Below are positions 6,344-14,272 of a stretch of DNA of 33,074 nucleotides, piece by piece. Within the stretch, counting starts at the first letter, position 1. Each line of letters starts with the position of its first letter. The position numbers were made by a program, and so were the translations under genes. This stretch comes from Methanomicrobiales archaeon (GTDB taxonomy: Archaea > Halobacteriota > Methanomicrobia > Methanomicrobiales > Methanospirillaceae), in the NCBI GenBank assembly GCA_012729535.1, contig JAAYCY010000036.1, positions 1-33,074 of the forward strand, given 5' to 3'. The notes under the pieces are model-generated. The model had not been told where the DNA came from and searched no databases. It saw only the letters and a program-made list of their open reading frames with translations.

Positions 6344-7666
6344 ATGAATAACCGGATGACAAAGGTGATGGTCGGTGCTCCCGATCTGTATACCTATGGA
6401 GCAATGCGAATCGGAGGAGTTATTCGTGACTCAGGATTTCATCCTATTATCACCCGTGATATCACGAAACTTTCCGGAGACATGGTTTTTCTCAGTTTAT
6501 ACAGCACTCTGCATCTTCTGGATCCGGTTGTGAAAAAAACCGTTCAAAAAATCAAACAGGAAGGTGGAACGGTAATTGTCGGAGGTCCGGTCTCCTCCGG
6601 TCCGGAGATGATTATGGGTGAACTCAGTCCGGACCTTATAGTATGTGGTGAAGGAGAAAAGGCTGTCTCCTGTATCATGAGCGGTCAGGAGATCAATGAA
6701 TGTCCGAACTGTGCATTTGTTGAAGATGAAAAACTGATTTTTTCCAGGCAACAGCGATCTGAAGAACTTGTCTGTCCTCTTCCTCTCATTCCGGATGATA
6801 TAGGAAATCAGGATATCAGGGGTGCCCAGACCTATATTGAAACTCACCGGGGTTGTTTTGGTCGGTGCGGATTCTGCCAGGTTCCACGGGTGTTTGGCAG
6901 AAGAATCAGAAGCCGGGAACTTGATGAAATTCTCCGGGAAGTAAAGGCTTTTCAAAAGAAAGGCGTCAGGAGAATTGCCCTAATCGGGGGTACAGGATCC
7001 CTCTACCGGTCAAAAGATGGTGAAGTGAATTCCTCTGCATTTATCAGTCTTCTTGAGGGGATATCATCCATAATGGGACCAAAAAATGTCTCATGTCCGG
7101 ATATCAGGGCGGATTGCATTACCGATGAAGTTCTGCAAGCCGTCCATACCCATACCATCGGATGGATTTTTTTTGGTATCGAATCCGGAAGTGAAAATAT
7201 TCTGAAGTCCATGCAGAAAGGAATCCCTCTTGATACCGTCAGGGATGCTGTTGAACGGTGCAGACAATTCGGAGTAAGACCGGCGGGAAGTTTTATTACC
7301 GGATATCCGGGGGAAAGTGAAGAAGATTTCATGGCGACAAAGGATTTTATGGAGGAACTTAGCCTAGACGATGTTTTTATTTCAATAGCCGAACCGATAC
7401 CAAAAACACCTTTGGCAGATATCGTCTGTGCTTTGAATCCTGAAGATGACCTCGTAAGTACTCCCCATATCGGAGAGTATGCTGCACTGCACCTGACCGA
7501 AGCAGAAGCAAGAGCCTTTGACCTGATGCTTCATGCAGATATGTGCAGACCAGTCCCCCGGATGACACAGGATGCCCAGTATAAGATATATCTGAACGAA
7601 ACTAGGAAACAGGGAACCGATATCCGAAATGTAACAAGGCTTTTGCGTCAGTATTATTCAGGGTAA
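6344..7666 (+). CDS. B12-binding domain radical SAM protein, candidate McrA glutamine C-methyltransferase
   Basis: A 440-residue class B-type radical SAM protein. Residues 1-110 form an alternating strand/helix domain with VIVGGPVSSGPE and LIVCGEGEKAV, as in cobalamin-binding domains that lack the DxHxxG motif. The SAM-cluster motif CxxxCxxC follows with Cys171, Cys175 and Cys178. Downstream come an IGGTGSLY stretch and GIESGSENILKSMQKG, typical of the TIM-barrel part. Methanogens use related enzymes to methylate residues of methyl-coenzyme M reductase; the glutamine Calpha-methyltransferase was characterised from a Methanomicrobiales member. I infer that role from architecture and from the location beside mtr, without an alignment. 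ATG 6356 is an alternative start. The gene is monocistronic, ending in a hairpin. Confidence 0.75.
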   Translation: MNNRMTKVMVGAPDLYTYGAMRIGGVIRDSGFHPIITRDITKLSGDMVFLSLYSTLHLLDPVVKKTVQKIKQEGGTVIVGGPVSSGPEMIMGELSPDLIVCGEGEKAVSCIMSGQEINECPNCAFVEDEKLIFSRQQRSEELVCPLPLIPDDIGNQDIRGAQTYIETHRGCFGRCGFCQVPRVFGRRIRSRELDEILREVKAFQKKGVRRIALIGGTGSLYRSKDGEVNSSAFISLLEGISSIMGPKNVSCPDIRADCITDEVLQAVHTHTIGWIFFGIESGSENILKSMQKGIPLDTVRDAVERCRQFGVRPAGSFITGYPGESEEDFMATKDFMEELSLDDVFISIAEPIPKTPLADIVCALNPEDDLVSTPHIGEYAALHLTEAEARAFDLMLHADMCRPVPRMTQDAQYKIYLNETRKQGTDIRNVTRLLRQYYSG

Positions 7667-7676
7667 TTCCCTGAAT
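7656..7676 (+). terminator. Hairpin terminator containing the radical SAM stop codon
   Basis: ATTCAGGG (7656-7663) and CCCTGAAT (7669-7676) form a perfect 8-bp stem with loop TAATT, followed by CTCTTTT. The TAA stop codon of the upstream gene lies inside the loop. Confidence 0.6.
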
Positions 7677-7927
7677 CTCTTTTCATAATATGAAGGGCTT
7701 TTCCCTGGAACTTATCAATAGTTCATGAGGAGTCCCAAATCAGGAAATGGAGTTTTTTTACAAAGTGAACGAGTAACTATTATTCTTACATGAGCGGGCA
7801 GTCCTGATTTATTCTCACTGGATAAGTATGAAGAAGACCTGTGAACCTGATGAATCATTACTCTGAAAACGAAGTTCACCAATAGGAATCATCTGACCTG
7901 GATACCCAGAAGAACATGGTAAGGTTG

Positions 7928-8113
7928 TTAATCAACCGGGGGATCCATTAACATCCGGTTCGCATAATAATAATCCACGGTAATAGGATTAATCGACGAT
8001 AAACGAATCTCACGCGCACAATCATCGATTCCCACGGTTTTTTTCACCGATTCATATTTATATAAGATCCGATTATTGGAAGAACAAATACTTTCTCCCT
8101 CTTGTCCGGTCAA
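7928..8113 (-). CDS. Possible small protein of 61 residues, unrecognised
   Basis: A TTG-initiated frame of 61 residues on the strand opposite to mtr. The middle and C-terminal part look protein-like (ILYKYESVKKTVGIDDC, then VDYYYANRMLMDPPVD). I do not recognise the family. In favour: an acidic/aromatic composition unlike random sequence and a small hairpin GGTTG-ATTAA-CAACC holding its stop codon. Against: no clear Shine-Dalgarno, a non-ATG start and codon choice richer in GCG, TCG and CGT than the neighbours. It could be a real divergent gene or a chance frame in the mtr leader. Confidence 0.3.
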   Translation of the reverse strand: MTGQEGESICSSNNRILYKYESVKKTVGIDDCAREIRLSSINPITVDYYYANRMLMDPPVD

Positions 8114-8213
8114 AATTTATTGCCCTGAAAACAATTTTTATTGATCTATTACAGATTCTCCTGATTGAAAACCGGCAATTTAACCCTCTTTTTTCCGGAC
8201 GAAGGAGAAACCC

Positions 8214-8221
8214 ATATAAAT
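8214..8221 (+). promoter_or_regulatory. Probable TATA box of the mtr operon
   Basis: ATATAAAT preceded by purine-rich GAGAAACCC (a BRE-like stretch) fits an archaeal promoter. Transcription would begin near 8245, leaving a leader of about 115 bases before mtrE. A second element, TTTATATAAG at 8057-8066, is a possible upstream promoter. Confidence 0.45.
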
Positions 8222-8359
8222 CGACTTAATTTCGAAACCTTTAATTCAGTACTGACCGAACATCTCAATTACCACAACAGGTCAGATATGCCATGTGTGT
8301 GGTATTGCAACGCGAGCACTCTTGTGTCTGATCTTGAGCTACGCAGGAGATAGGTTTAC

Positions 8360-9259
8360 ATGGAAGAGATTGTATTAGGCATTGGTATAACTGCATTGGC
8401 GGGAGCTCTTGCCACAGTTGCCGGTGCTGCGGAAGACACTGAATCTGATATCGGATCACAGGGTGACCCGAACTCTCAGGTTCAGCTGGCTCCGCAGATG
8501 GGTTATATTCACCGCATCTTTAACAAGGCAATCTCCGGAGAACCACCAGCATATGGAGCCTGGTGTGTCATCGGAGCAGGAGTTGCCTGGGCACTGATGC
8601 AGATTAACTACAACCCGGCACTTGCTATTATTCTCGGAGCAGTAATCGCAGTATTTGTACAGGGTATTTATTGTACATCCGGTTACCTGGGAAGAACCGC
8701 AAGTCTGGCAAAGTTCCAGCAACCGGTTTATATTGACATAATAAAGTCATTAACACCGGTCACTATGGCACATTCGTTCGTCGCGATCTTTTGTACGGTC
8801 GCGATGTGTTACCTGATGGCAACAGCACTCCATCATCCGTTTGCACTCCCCCTGCTCGGACTTGTATGGGGTATCGCTCTTGGTGCTGCAGGTTCAGCAA
8901 CCGGAAATCCGTTCTACGGAAAAGAACGCCAGTACCAGAACCAGAAGTTTGGTGCAGGTGTCCCCATTTCTGCATCGGGTAATATTGTCCGGTATGCTGA
9001 AGCAGGACAGCGTTCCTCTCTTGACAACGGCTGGTTCACCACCAAGTTCGCCGGCCCGGCATCAGGTATCTGTTTTGGTCTGATTGTTTTCCTTGAACTC
9101 TGGCGTACCGTCCTCTTTGAAAAGATGATGAGTGGCTGGGGAGCAATTATCATGGGAATTGTCTTGATCCTTATCTTCACATTCATCGACCGTTGGATTG
9201 AAGTCTGGGGCCGCAAGACCTACGGACCATACGGAACAACCGAGGAGGCCTCTTCATGA
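8360..9259 (+). CDS. mtrE: Tetrahydromethanopterin S-methyltransferase subunit E
   Basis: MtrE is one of the large integral membrane subunits of the Mtr complex, which transfers the methyl group from methyl-tetrahydromethanopterin (or its sarcinapterin form) to coenzyme M and pumps Na+ outward. The 299-residue product has about six hydrophobic segments, begins MEEIVLGIGITALAGALATV and contains the conserved GAAGSATGNPFYGKERQYQNQK loop in overlapping parts. Family length is about 295-305. An AGGAG Shine-Dalgarno about 10 bases before the ATG supports the start. It opens the mtrEDCBAF-(AG)-H operon, and its stop overlaps the mtrD start as ATGA. Confidence 0.96.
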   Translation: MEEIVLGIGITALAGALATVAGAAEDTESDIGSQGDPNSQVQLAPQMGYIHRIFNKAISGEPPAYGAWCVIGAGVAWALMQINYNPALAIILGAVIAVFVQGIYCTSGYLGRTASLAKFQQPVYIDIIKSLTPVTMAHSFVAIFCTVAMCYLMATALHHPFALPLLGLVWGIALGAAGSATGNPFYGKERQYQNQKFGAGVPISASGNIVRYAEAGQRSSLDNGWFTTKFAGPASGICFGLIVFLELWRTVLFEKMMSGWGAIIMGIVLILIFTFIDRWIEVWGRKTYGPYGTTEEASS

Positions 9260-10098
9260 GTGCACTCGGGGGAGCGGCAGCTGGTGGGGAAGGAATAAAC
9301 CCAACCGGAACCGTTGTAGGCATAGTAATTCTCCTCGTCTCGATCGCTGCAACATACGCACTTGGTTTTTCAATTATTCCACTCATAGGAATTATCATTG
9401 GTGGAGCACTCATTGGTTTTGGCGTTCACTTTGTGCCAGTCGGTGGTGCTCCTGCAGCAATGGGACAGGCTCCAGGTATTGCAACTGGTGTCGCAATGCT
9501 TGCCGCTGGTGCAGGTCTTGCAGGTCTTTTCGGAGGTGCCTGGGCATATGAGGCAACCGGAGACTTTGCAGTAGCTATCGCCGGCGGTGCTGTCGGTGGA
9601 GGTCTGATGATGGCAATCACCTGTATGATGGTCAACGCCACCTACGTCTTCGCCATGGGTATCCCGGCTGCATCAGGAAAAGTCGATAAAGACCCAATTA
9701 CCGGAGACACATTCCCGGCATATAAATCTCAGGGAACTGAAGGTCACGGTCTGCCATTCATTTCTTTCTTCGGAGGAGTTATCGGAGGACTTATTGCCGG
9801 TCTTGGTGGAACGCTCATTTACATCGAACTTCTTGAGATCTATCACGTGGGTCTGCCAGCAATCATGCAGGCAGATGCAGCAGCAATTGAACCACTGGCA
9901 ATCTCAATGGCAGGAATCCTTGCAATCGGATTCTTCCTGGTAAATGCAGTACTGGCAGCATACAACATCACCGGAACTATCGAGGGACCGCATGACCCTA
10001 AATTCAAGCGTGTTCCACGGGCAGTTATCGGATGTGCAGTCGCATCAGCCTTCTGTGGCTTTATCTCAATGTTGATTGTACTAAACACTGGAATGTGA
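9256..10098 (+). CDS. mtrD: Tetrahydromethanopterin S-methyltransferase subunit D
   Basis: A 280-residue integral membrane subunit with about six very Gly/Ala-rich transmembrane helices, as usual for MtrD. With MtrC and MtrE it forms the membrane core thought to hold the sodium path. Conserved stretches include HFVPVGGAPAAMGQAPG and the polar loop DKDPITGDTFPAYKSQGTEGHG in overlapping parts. The start ATG overlaps the mtrE stop by 4 bases, and the end is 10 bases from mtrC. MtrD is longer in many methanogens' annotations only through start choice; this length is close to the family norm of about 230-250 plus an N-terminal extension. Confidence 0.95.
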   Translation: MSALGGAAAGGEGINPTGTVVGIVILLVSIAATYALGFSIIPLIGIIIGGALIGFGVHFVPVGGAPAAMGQAPGIATGVAMLAAGAGLAGLFGGAWAYEATGDFAVAIAGGAVGGGLMMAITCMMVNATYVFAMGIPAASGKVDKDPITGDTFPAYKSQGTEGHGLPFISFFGGVIGGLIAGLGGTLIYIELLEIYHVGLPAIMQADAAAIEPLAISMAGILAIGFFLVNAVLAAYNITGTIEGPHDPKFKRVPRAVIGCAVASAFCGFISMLIVLNTGM

Positions 10099-10108
10099 GG
10101 AAAATACC

Positions 10109-11005
10109 ATGACAGTAAAAATGGAAGCATCAGAAGGGGGCATGCCACATAACACCCTGATGATCTATGGAATAGTAGTCGCCGTAGTAGGGACATACCT
10201 CACATATCTGAACGTTGTAACTGGCATTGCTGTATTCTCCTTCTTTGGTGGAATCGCCGCAATTGCCGCACTTTGGTGGGGTTCAGATACGATCAAGCAC
10301 CTTTGTAGTTATGGTCTTGGTACCGGAGTTCCATCTGCCGGAATGGTAGCATTCGGGTCCGGTGCAATAGCCATGATAGCAGGAACCAAATTTGGTCTTG
10401 CATCTCCGATCGTAACCCTCATTCTGGCAGCAATCCTTGGAGCCGTAATCGGATACATTGCTAACAGCATCATCAACATGAACATCCCGGTGATGGTAAC
10501 CTCCCTTATGGAGATGGCCGTTGTCGGAGCAATGACTATGCTTGGATTTGCAGCAATGTGCACGGGAACATTCATGTTCAGCGGCCTTGTTGTTGGAGGA
10601 ATGACACTCTCGATGGAGCCTTCTGCAGGAGCTGCCGGAGGAGCACAGACATTCCTGGTAACTGTGTTGCCGGAATTTGCAGGATCACTCATTGGAGGAG
10701 CTGCACTCGCAGTAATTTTCTTCCTTGGTGCAATGGCTCTCCAGCACCCGTTCAACGCTTGTCTTGGTCCAAACGAATCACAGGACAGAACACTCATGCT
10801 TGCAATCGAAGTTGGATTCCTTTCCATGTTCGTTGTGGCAGTCATGTCCTATGCATTCCTTGACCTGGTATCCGCTACAGTCGGAGTTGCTATTTCATTG
10901 ATTGGATGGTTCTACAGTTACAAGCAGTATATCGCACTTTCCAAGCGTGATGCTTATGACTGGCTTGACGCAAAGCCAATCCGTGAAGTCGGAGGTGACC
11001 AGTAA
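10109..11005 (+). CDS. mtrC: Tetrahydromethanopterin S-methyltransferase subunit C
   Basis: A 298-residue membrane subunit of Mtr with seven to eight predicted helices and a conserved, mostly Gly/Ala-rich core. Recognisable parts are FGGIAAIAALWWGSDTIKHL and MCTGTFMFSGLVVGG. It is about 30 residues longer than the roughly 267 of thermophilic homologues. The extra length lies mainly in a short polar N-terminus (MTVKMEASEGGMPHNT) and a cytosolic C-terminus. GAGG lies 8 bases before the ATG. Its stop TAA overlaps the mtrB start as TAATG. Confidence 0.95.
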   Translation: MTVKMEASEGGMPHNTLMIYGIVVAVVGTYLTYLNVVTGIAVFSFFGGIAAIAALWWGSDTIKHLCSYGLGTGVPSAGMVAFGSGAIAMIAGTKFGLASPIVTLILAAILGAVIGYIANSIINMNIPVMVTSLMEMAVVGAMTMLGFAAMCTGTFMFSGLVVGGMTLSMEPSAGAAGGAQTFLVTVLPEFAGSLIGGAALAVIFFLGAMALQHPFNACLGPNESQDRTLMLAIEVGFLSMFVVAVMSYAFLDLVSATVGVAISLIGWFYSYKQYIALSKRDAYDWLDAKPIREVGGDQ

Positions 11006-11289
11006 TGGCATGGATTCCGGTCCTTCCTGACTTTGGTCTTGGTTGTGATGTATTTGCAGGATTTGTCACCCAGCAGGGTGAATCACTGGCACCAGTCCTT
11101 GAACAGGTTAATACGCTCGAAAAAGTCACCGATGACATAGTAGGAATGCTCTCCGGAGAAGGAAGTTTCCTTGAAACATTCCCGCACCGTGAGCAGTCAC
11201 TCCTATTCGCCGGTGGAATTACTGCAGTGTTCTATGGACTTGCTGTCGGACTCCTGGTCGCCGGAATTATTGTTCTGGCATTAATGTGA
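11005..11289 (+). CDS. mtrB: Tetrahydromethanopterin S-methyltransferase subunit B
   Basis: MtrB is a small subunit with one C-terminal transmembrane helix that packs against the MtrCDE core. The 94-residue product has a soluble N-terminal part with two helices (residues 1-65) and a final hydrophobic segment, [21 protein letters not shown] and onward, matching the family length of about 95-110. The start overlaps the mtrC stop by one base, and 10 bases separate it from mtrA. Confidence 0.92.
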   Translation: MAWIPVLPDFGLGCDVFAGFVTQQGESLAPVLEQVNTLEKVTDDIVGMLSGEGSFLETFPHREQSLLFAGGITAVFYGLAVGLLVAGIIVLALM

Positions 11290-11299
11290 GGGGATAAAA

Positions 11300-12034
11300 A
11301 TGGCAAACAAAAAATCACCGGCCAGTGGATGGCCAATTGTTCAAGGTGACTTCCATACGGGAGACGCAAACAGCCCGGTGGCAGTTGTTACCATGGGATC
11401 CCACCTCGATGAAGCGGCAATCTGTAGTGCAGGAGCAGCCATCGCCGGATCCTGTAAAACCGAAAACCTCGGTCTGGAGAAAGTCATTGCAAATGTCATC
11501 TCCAACCCGAACATCAGGTTTGTAATTACCTGTGGTACCGAGGTTAAGGGTCACCTCTCCGGTCAAAGTCTTATCGCACTTCATCAAAATGGAGTGGAAG
11601 GAGGAAAGATCATCGGGACAAAAGGAGCAATCCCGTTTATCGAAAACCTCTCCGGAGATCACATCAAGCGGTTCCAGGAACAGGTCGAATTTGTTGACAT
11701 AATGGAATCTGAAGACATCGGAGCAATCTCTGCTAAGATAAAAGAACTGGAAAGTAGAGATCCCGGTGCATTCGACGCTGATCCCATGGTCATTGAGATC
11801 AAAGACGATTCAGGTGGAGCTGCTGAGGAAGGTGGCGAAGTCAGACCAATGTCTGCTGAAGTCGCACTTATCCATGCACGGATGAAAACCGTCCAGGGAA
11901 TGATCACCAATTTAGGTTTCTATGATAAATTTGCAGCTGGTGTATACGGTGGCAAAGTAGAAGGCCTGATGATTGGTCTGATTGTTTCATTTGTGATAGT
12001 AGGACTCCTGCTTGCTGGACATGGGGTGAGTTAA
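11300..12034 (+). CDS. mtrA: Tetrahydromethanopterin S-methyltransferase subunit A (corrinoid subunit, membrane-anchored)
   Basis: MtrA carries the corrinoid (5-hydroxybenzimidazolyl cobamide or related) that accepts the methyl group from MtrH and passes it to coenzyme M. The 244-residue product has the cytosolic Rossmann-like corrinoid domain at residues 10-165. His85, in [14 protein letters not shown], corresponds to the histidine that ligates cobalt in the family. A linker and an amphipathic segment ([18 protein letters not shown]) follow, then a C-terminal transmembrane anchor, [19 protein letters not shown]. This is the conventional MtrA. A GAGG Shine-Dalgarno precedes the ATG. A second, almost identical corrinoid domain is encoded at 12238. 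Confidence 0.96.
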   Translation: MANKKSPASGWPIVQGDFHTGDANSPVAVVTMGSHLDEAAICSAGAAIAGSCKTENLGLEKVIANVISNPNIRFVITCGTEVKGHLSGQSLIALHQNGVEGGKIIGTKGAIPFIENLSGDHIKRFQEQVEFVDIMESEDIGAISAKIKELESRDPGAFDADPMVIEIKDDSGGAAEEGGEVRPMSAEVALIHARMKTVQGMITNLGFYDKFAAGVYGGKVEGLMIGLIVSFVIVGLLLAGHGVS

Positions 12035-12238
12035 GTGTCAGAAGAGAAGAAATCAGGTCCAATACGCATGGCAGCAATTGAAGCCATGGTGTCTGACATG
12101 AAATACAAGGGACAAATCCTTGCACGAACCAACAAACTTGAATCCGGTATCATGAACTCTGGTATGATTGGATTCTCCATTGGTCTTGCATTTGCCCTGG
12201 TTCTGGTTGTTCCAGTCGTTCTGCTGGGAGGATTCTAA
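12035..12238 (+). CDS. mtrF: Tetrahydromethanopterin S-methyltransferase subunit F
   Basis: A 67-residue subunit with a basic amphipathic N-terminal helix ([22 protein letters not shown]) and one transmembrane helix at the C-terminus ([19 protein letters not shown]). Both length and layout match MtrF of other methanogens (about 65-70). The start is GTG directly after the mtrA stop codon, and its own stop overlaps the next ATG as TAATG, showing tight coupling. MtrF is a minor stalk/anchor subunit whose exact role is not settled. Confidence 0.9.
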   Translation: MSEEKKSGPIRMAAIEAMVSDMKYKGQILARTNKLESGIMNSGMIGFSIGLAFALVLVVPVVLLGGF

Positions 12239-12984
12239 TGGCAGAAAAGGGAGAACCAGCAGCAGGCTGGCCGATTGTCCAGGGTGACTTCCACACTGGT
12301 GATCCAAAAAGCCCGGTGGCAGTTGTTACTATGGGGTCCCACCTCGATGAAGCGGCTATTTGCAGTGCAGGTGCCGCAATCGCTGGATCCTGTAAGACTG
12401 AAAACCTCGGTCTGGAGAAAGTTATTGCAAACGTCATCTCCAATCCGAACATCAGATTTGTCATTACCTGCGGCACTGAAGTCAAAGGACATCTCTCCGG
12501 GCAGAGCTTTATCGCACTTCACCAGAACGGTGTTGAGGGCGGTAAAATCATCGGGACAAAAGGAGCAATTCCGTTCATTGAGAACCTCACCGGAGACCAT
12601 ATCAAAAGGTTCCAGGAACAGGTCGAAGTTGTCGACATTATGGAGTCTGAAGATCTCGGAGCGATATCAGCAAAAATTAACGAACTGACAGCTCGGGATC
12701 CCGGAGCATTCCCAGGTGGGGCAATGGTTGTCGAGATCAAGGAAGAAGGTGGAGGCGGTGCTGGTGCAGCCAGTGCAACTGCGAATCCGCAGTTCCTTGA
12801 GATCGAGTCCAAGTTGGATGCAATTGAAACAAAACTCGAATTTGTCGAGGGTGAAATTGCCCAGCGGGTCGGACGTAAAGTCGGGCGTGATATCGGTATT
12901 CTCTACGGTATCGTAGCCGGACTGATGACCTACATAATCGTAACAGAATTACTGCCAAAATTGCTCGAAATACTCGCACATTAA
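12238..12984 (+). CDS. MtrA-MtrG fusion: second corrinoid domain joined to MtrG-like anchor
   Basis: This 248-residue protein repeats the MtrA corrinoid domain (residues 8-165, His85 conserved). By eye only 9 of 148 positions differ from the first MtrA over residues 11-158. It does not end with the MtrA anchor. After a Gly/Ala-rich linker (about 171-182) it continues as an MtrG-like segment: [20 protein letters not shown], then [15 protein letters not shown], then one transmembrane helix. No separate mtrG exists in the operon, and this gene occupies its usual place between mtrF and mtrH. The fused protein therefore most likely serves as MtrG while adding a second corrinoid site per unit of complex. 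That consequence is inference; the domain layout is seen directly. Confidence 0.88.
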   Translation: MAEKGEPAAGWPIVQGDFHTGDPKSPVAVVTMGSHLDEAAICSAGAAIAGSCKTENLGLEKVIANVISNPNIRFVITCGTEVKGHLSGQSFIALHQNGVEGGKIIGTKGAIPFIENLTGDHIKRFQEQVEVVDIMESEDLGAISAKINELTARDPGAFPGGAMVVEIKEEGGGGAGAASATANPQFLEIESKLDAIETKLEFVEGEIAQRVGRKVGRDIGILYGIVAGLMTYIIVTELLPKLLEILAH

Positions 12985-12995
12985 GGTGATAACCC

Positions 12996-14018
12996 ATGTT
13001 CATGTTTGAAAAGGAACAGACGGTCCTCGACTTCAACGGCTATAAGCTCGGAGGACAGCCGGGAGAATACCCCCGGGCACTTGGTGCATCGATTTTCTAT
13101 AATAAGCACGAAACCGTGATCGATGACCACACAGGAAAGATTGACAAAGCAAAAGCAGAAGCACTCTGGAACCGGTGTTTAGAACTCTATGACACCACCG
13201 GGCACTGGTACTTCTGTCAGATTATTGGTGAATATCCAGAAGCATTTGAAAGTTACATTGACTGGTTCTGTGGTATTGATGACCAGTTCCCATTCCTTAT
13301 GGACTCATCTGCACCAGAAGCACTCGCTCATGCATGTAAGTATGTTACTGATGCAGGCGTTGCTGACCGTGCTGTTTACAACTCCATTAACGGATCCATT
13401 GGACCTGAGAACATTGAAGCACTCAAGAACAGTGATGTGAATGCGGCAATTGTGCTTGCATTCAACCCAGGTGATCCGACTGTTCGTGGTCGTGAGAAAG
13501 TGCTCGCAGAAGGTGGTGTTGCTGGTCAGGAGAAATCCATGATCGGAATCGCAGAAGAGTGTGGAATTACCCGCCCGATTCTCGATACTGCAGCAACTCC
13601 GCTTGGACTTGGATCAGGCGGTTCATTCCGTGAGATCCTTGCATGTAAGGCAATCCACGGACTGCCAACCGGTGGTGCATACCACAATATGACCGTCTCC
13701 TGGACCTGGCTCAAACGCTGGAGAAAGAGCGGCATTCTTGACCGGTACAAAGATGCAGGAGTTCTTCTCGAGCAGATGGGACACCACCACTTTGGTGGGG
13801 TAGAGGGTATCCGTCAGGCTGCCTGGTCCTCTGCAGATATCGGCTGTAACATTATGGCAGCAACTCTTGGTGCTGACCTTATCATGTTCGGTCCAATCGA
13901 GAACTGTGAGGCAACCGCAACCGCAATGGCATTTACTGACATTGTTCTTGCAGAAACCCTCCGTGAACTCGGTGGAGACATAAAAGCTGAAATCCACCCA
14001 ATTAACAAACTGGTATAA
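12996..14018 (+). CDS. mtrH: Tetrahydromethanopterin S-methyltransferase subunit H
   Basis: MtrH is the cytosolic TIM-barrel methyltransferase subunit that moves the methyl group from methyl-H4MPT/H4SPT onto the corrinoid of MtrA. The 340-residue product (family about 310-330) contains AVYNSINGSIGPENIEALK, LDTAATPLGLGSGGSFREIL and CNIMAATLGADLIMFGPIENCE in overlapping parts, all typical. GGTGAT lies a few bases before the ATG; ATG 13002 is an alternative. It is the last gene of the operon. A T-run (14027-14034) after the stop may terminate transcription, and a decayed hgcA/hgcB remnant follows at once. Confidence 0.96.
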   Translation: MFMFEKEQTVLDFNGYKLGGQPGEYPRALGASIFYNKHETVIDDHTGKIDKAKAEALWNRCLELYDTTGHWYFCQIIGEYPEAFESYIDWFCGIDDQFPFLMDSSAPEALAHACKYVTDAGVADRAVYNSINGSIGPENIEALKNSDVNAAIVLAFNPGDPTVRGREKVLAEGGVAGQEKSMIGIAEECGITRPILDTAATPLGLGSGGSFREILACKAIHGLPTGGAYHNMTVSWTWLKRWRKSGILDRYKDAGVLLEQMGHHHFGGVEGIRQAAWSSADIGCNIMAATLGADLIMFGPIENCEATATAMAFTDIVLAETLRELGGDIKAEIHPINKLV

Positions 14019-14039
14019 ACCCAGTACCTTTTTTCGTAA

Positions 14040-14272
14040 CCCATTCGGGTGAAATTTATCCATGAAAACAGGCTGGTTCTCTTACCAGTTGAAAACAGGT
14101 ATGTTTTTCTCCCAATGATTGGTGCAATCCTTTTTCCCTCCTTGTAGGTCCAGTTGCAGCTGCAGCAGTATTCATTGCAGCCCTGAGTGGAACGGTATTA
14201 TTTCCAGCTCTTCTTCCTATCATCCCGTTCACCGGCTTTAGTGTAAAAGGACTGAATATCGGGTTTATTATT
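14040..14272 (+). pseudogene. hgcA: Remnant of hgcA (C-terminal membrane part of corrinoid protein of mercury methylation)
   Basis: HgcA is a corrinoid protein with a C-terminal membrane domain that methylates Hg(II). Two reading frames here hold fragments resembling that membrane part. The first (14040-14144) reads IHENRLVLLPVENRYVFLP and stops at TAG 14145. The second (from 14141, shifted frame) reads VGPVAAAAVFIAALSGTVLF, then PALLPIIPFTGFSVKGLNIG, like the conserved LLPW-I-P-x-x-x-F-S-x-K-G end of HgcA. The corrinoid domain with its N-V/I-W-C-A-A-G-K motif is absent. At about 14262-14276 the frame runs straight into HgcB-like sequence, so an internal deletion removed the gene junction. 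The HgcA part alone would be a modest call; the attached HgcB relic makes it convincing. Confidence 0.6.

Larger units (their letters stand above)
7667..8359. other. Long intergenic region upstream of mtrE
   Basis: About 690 bases separate the radical SAM gene from mtrE. They hold two TATA-like elements (8057-8066 and 8214-8221), a hairpin GGTTG/CAACC (7923-7937), an inverted repeat AACCGG/CCGGTT (7934-7960) and an inverted repeat AATCGACGAT/ATCATCGATT (7991-8000 and 8021-8030, one mismatch). One weakly supported minus-strand ORF is described separately. The density of repeats suggests regulation of the very highly expressed mtr operon. Confidence 0.5.

Noticed and set aside
8165-8353. Plus-strand frame of 62 codons just before mtrE
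   Set aside because: It spans the probable mtr promoter and the mtrE Shine-Dalgarno and shows no family resemblance.
10309-10845. Minus-strand frame of 178 codons opposite mtrC
   Set aside because: Antisense shadow caused by Ala/Gly-rich codons of the membrane subunit.
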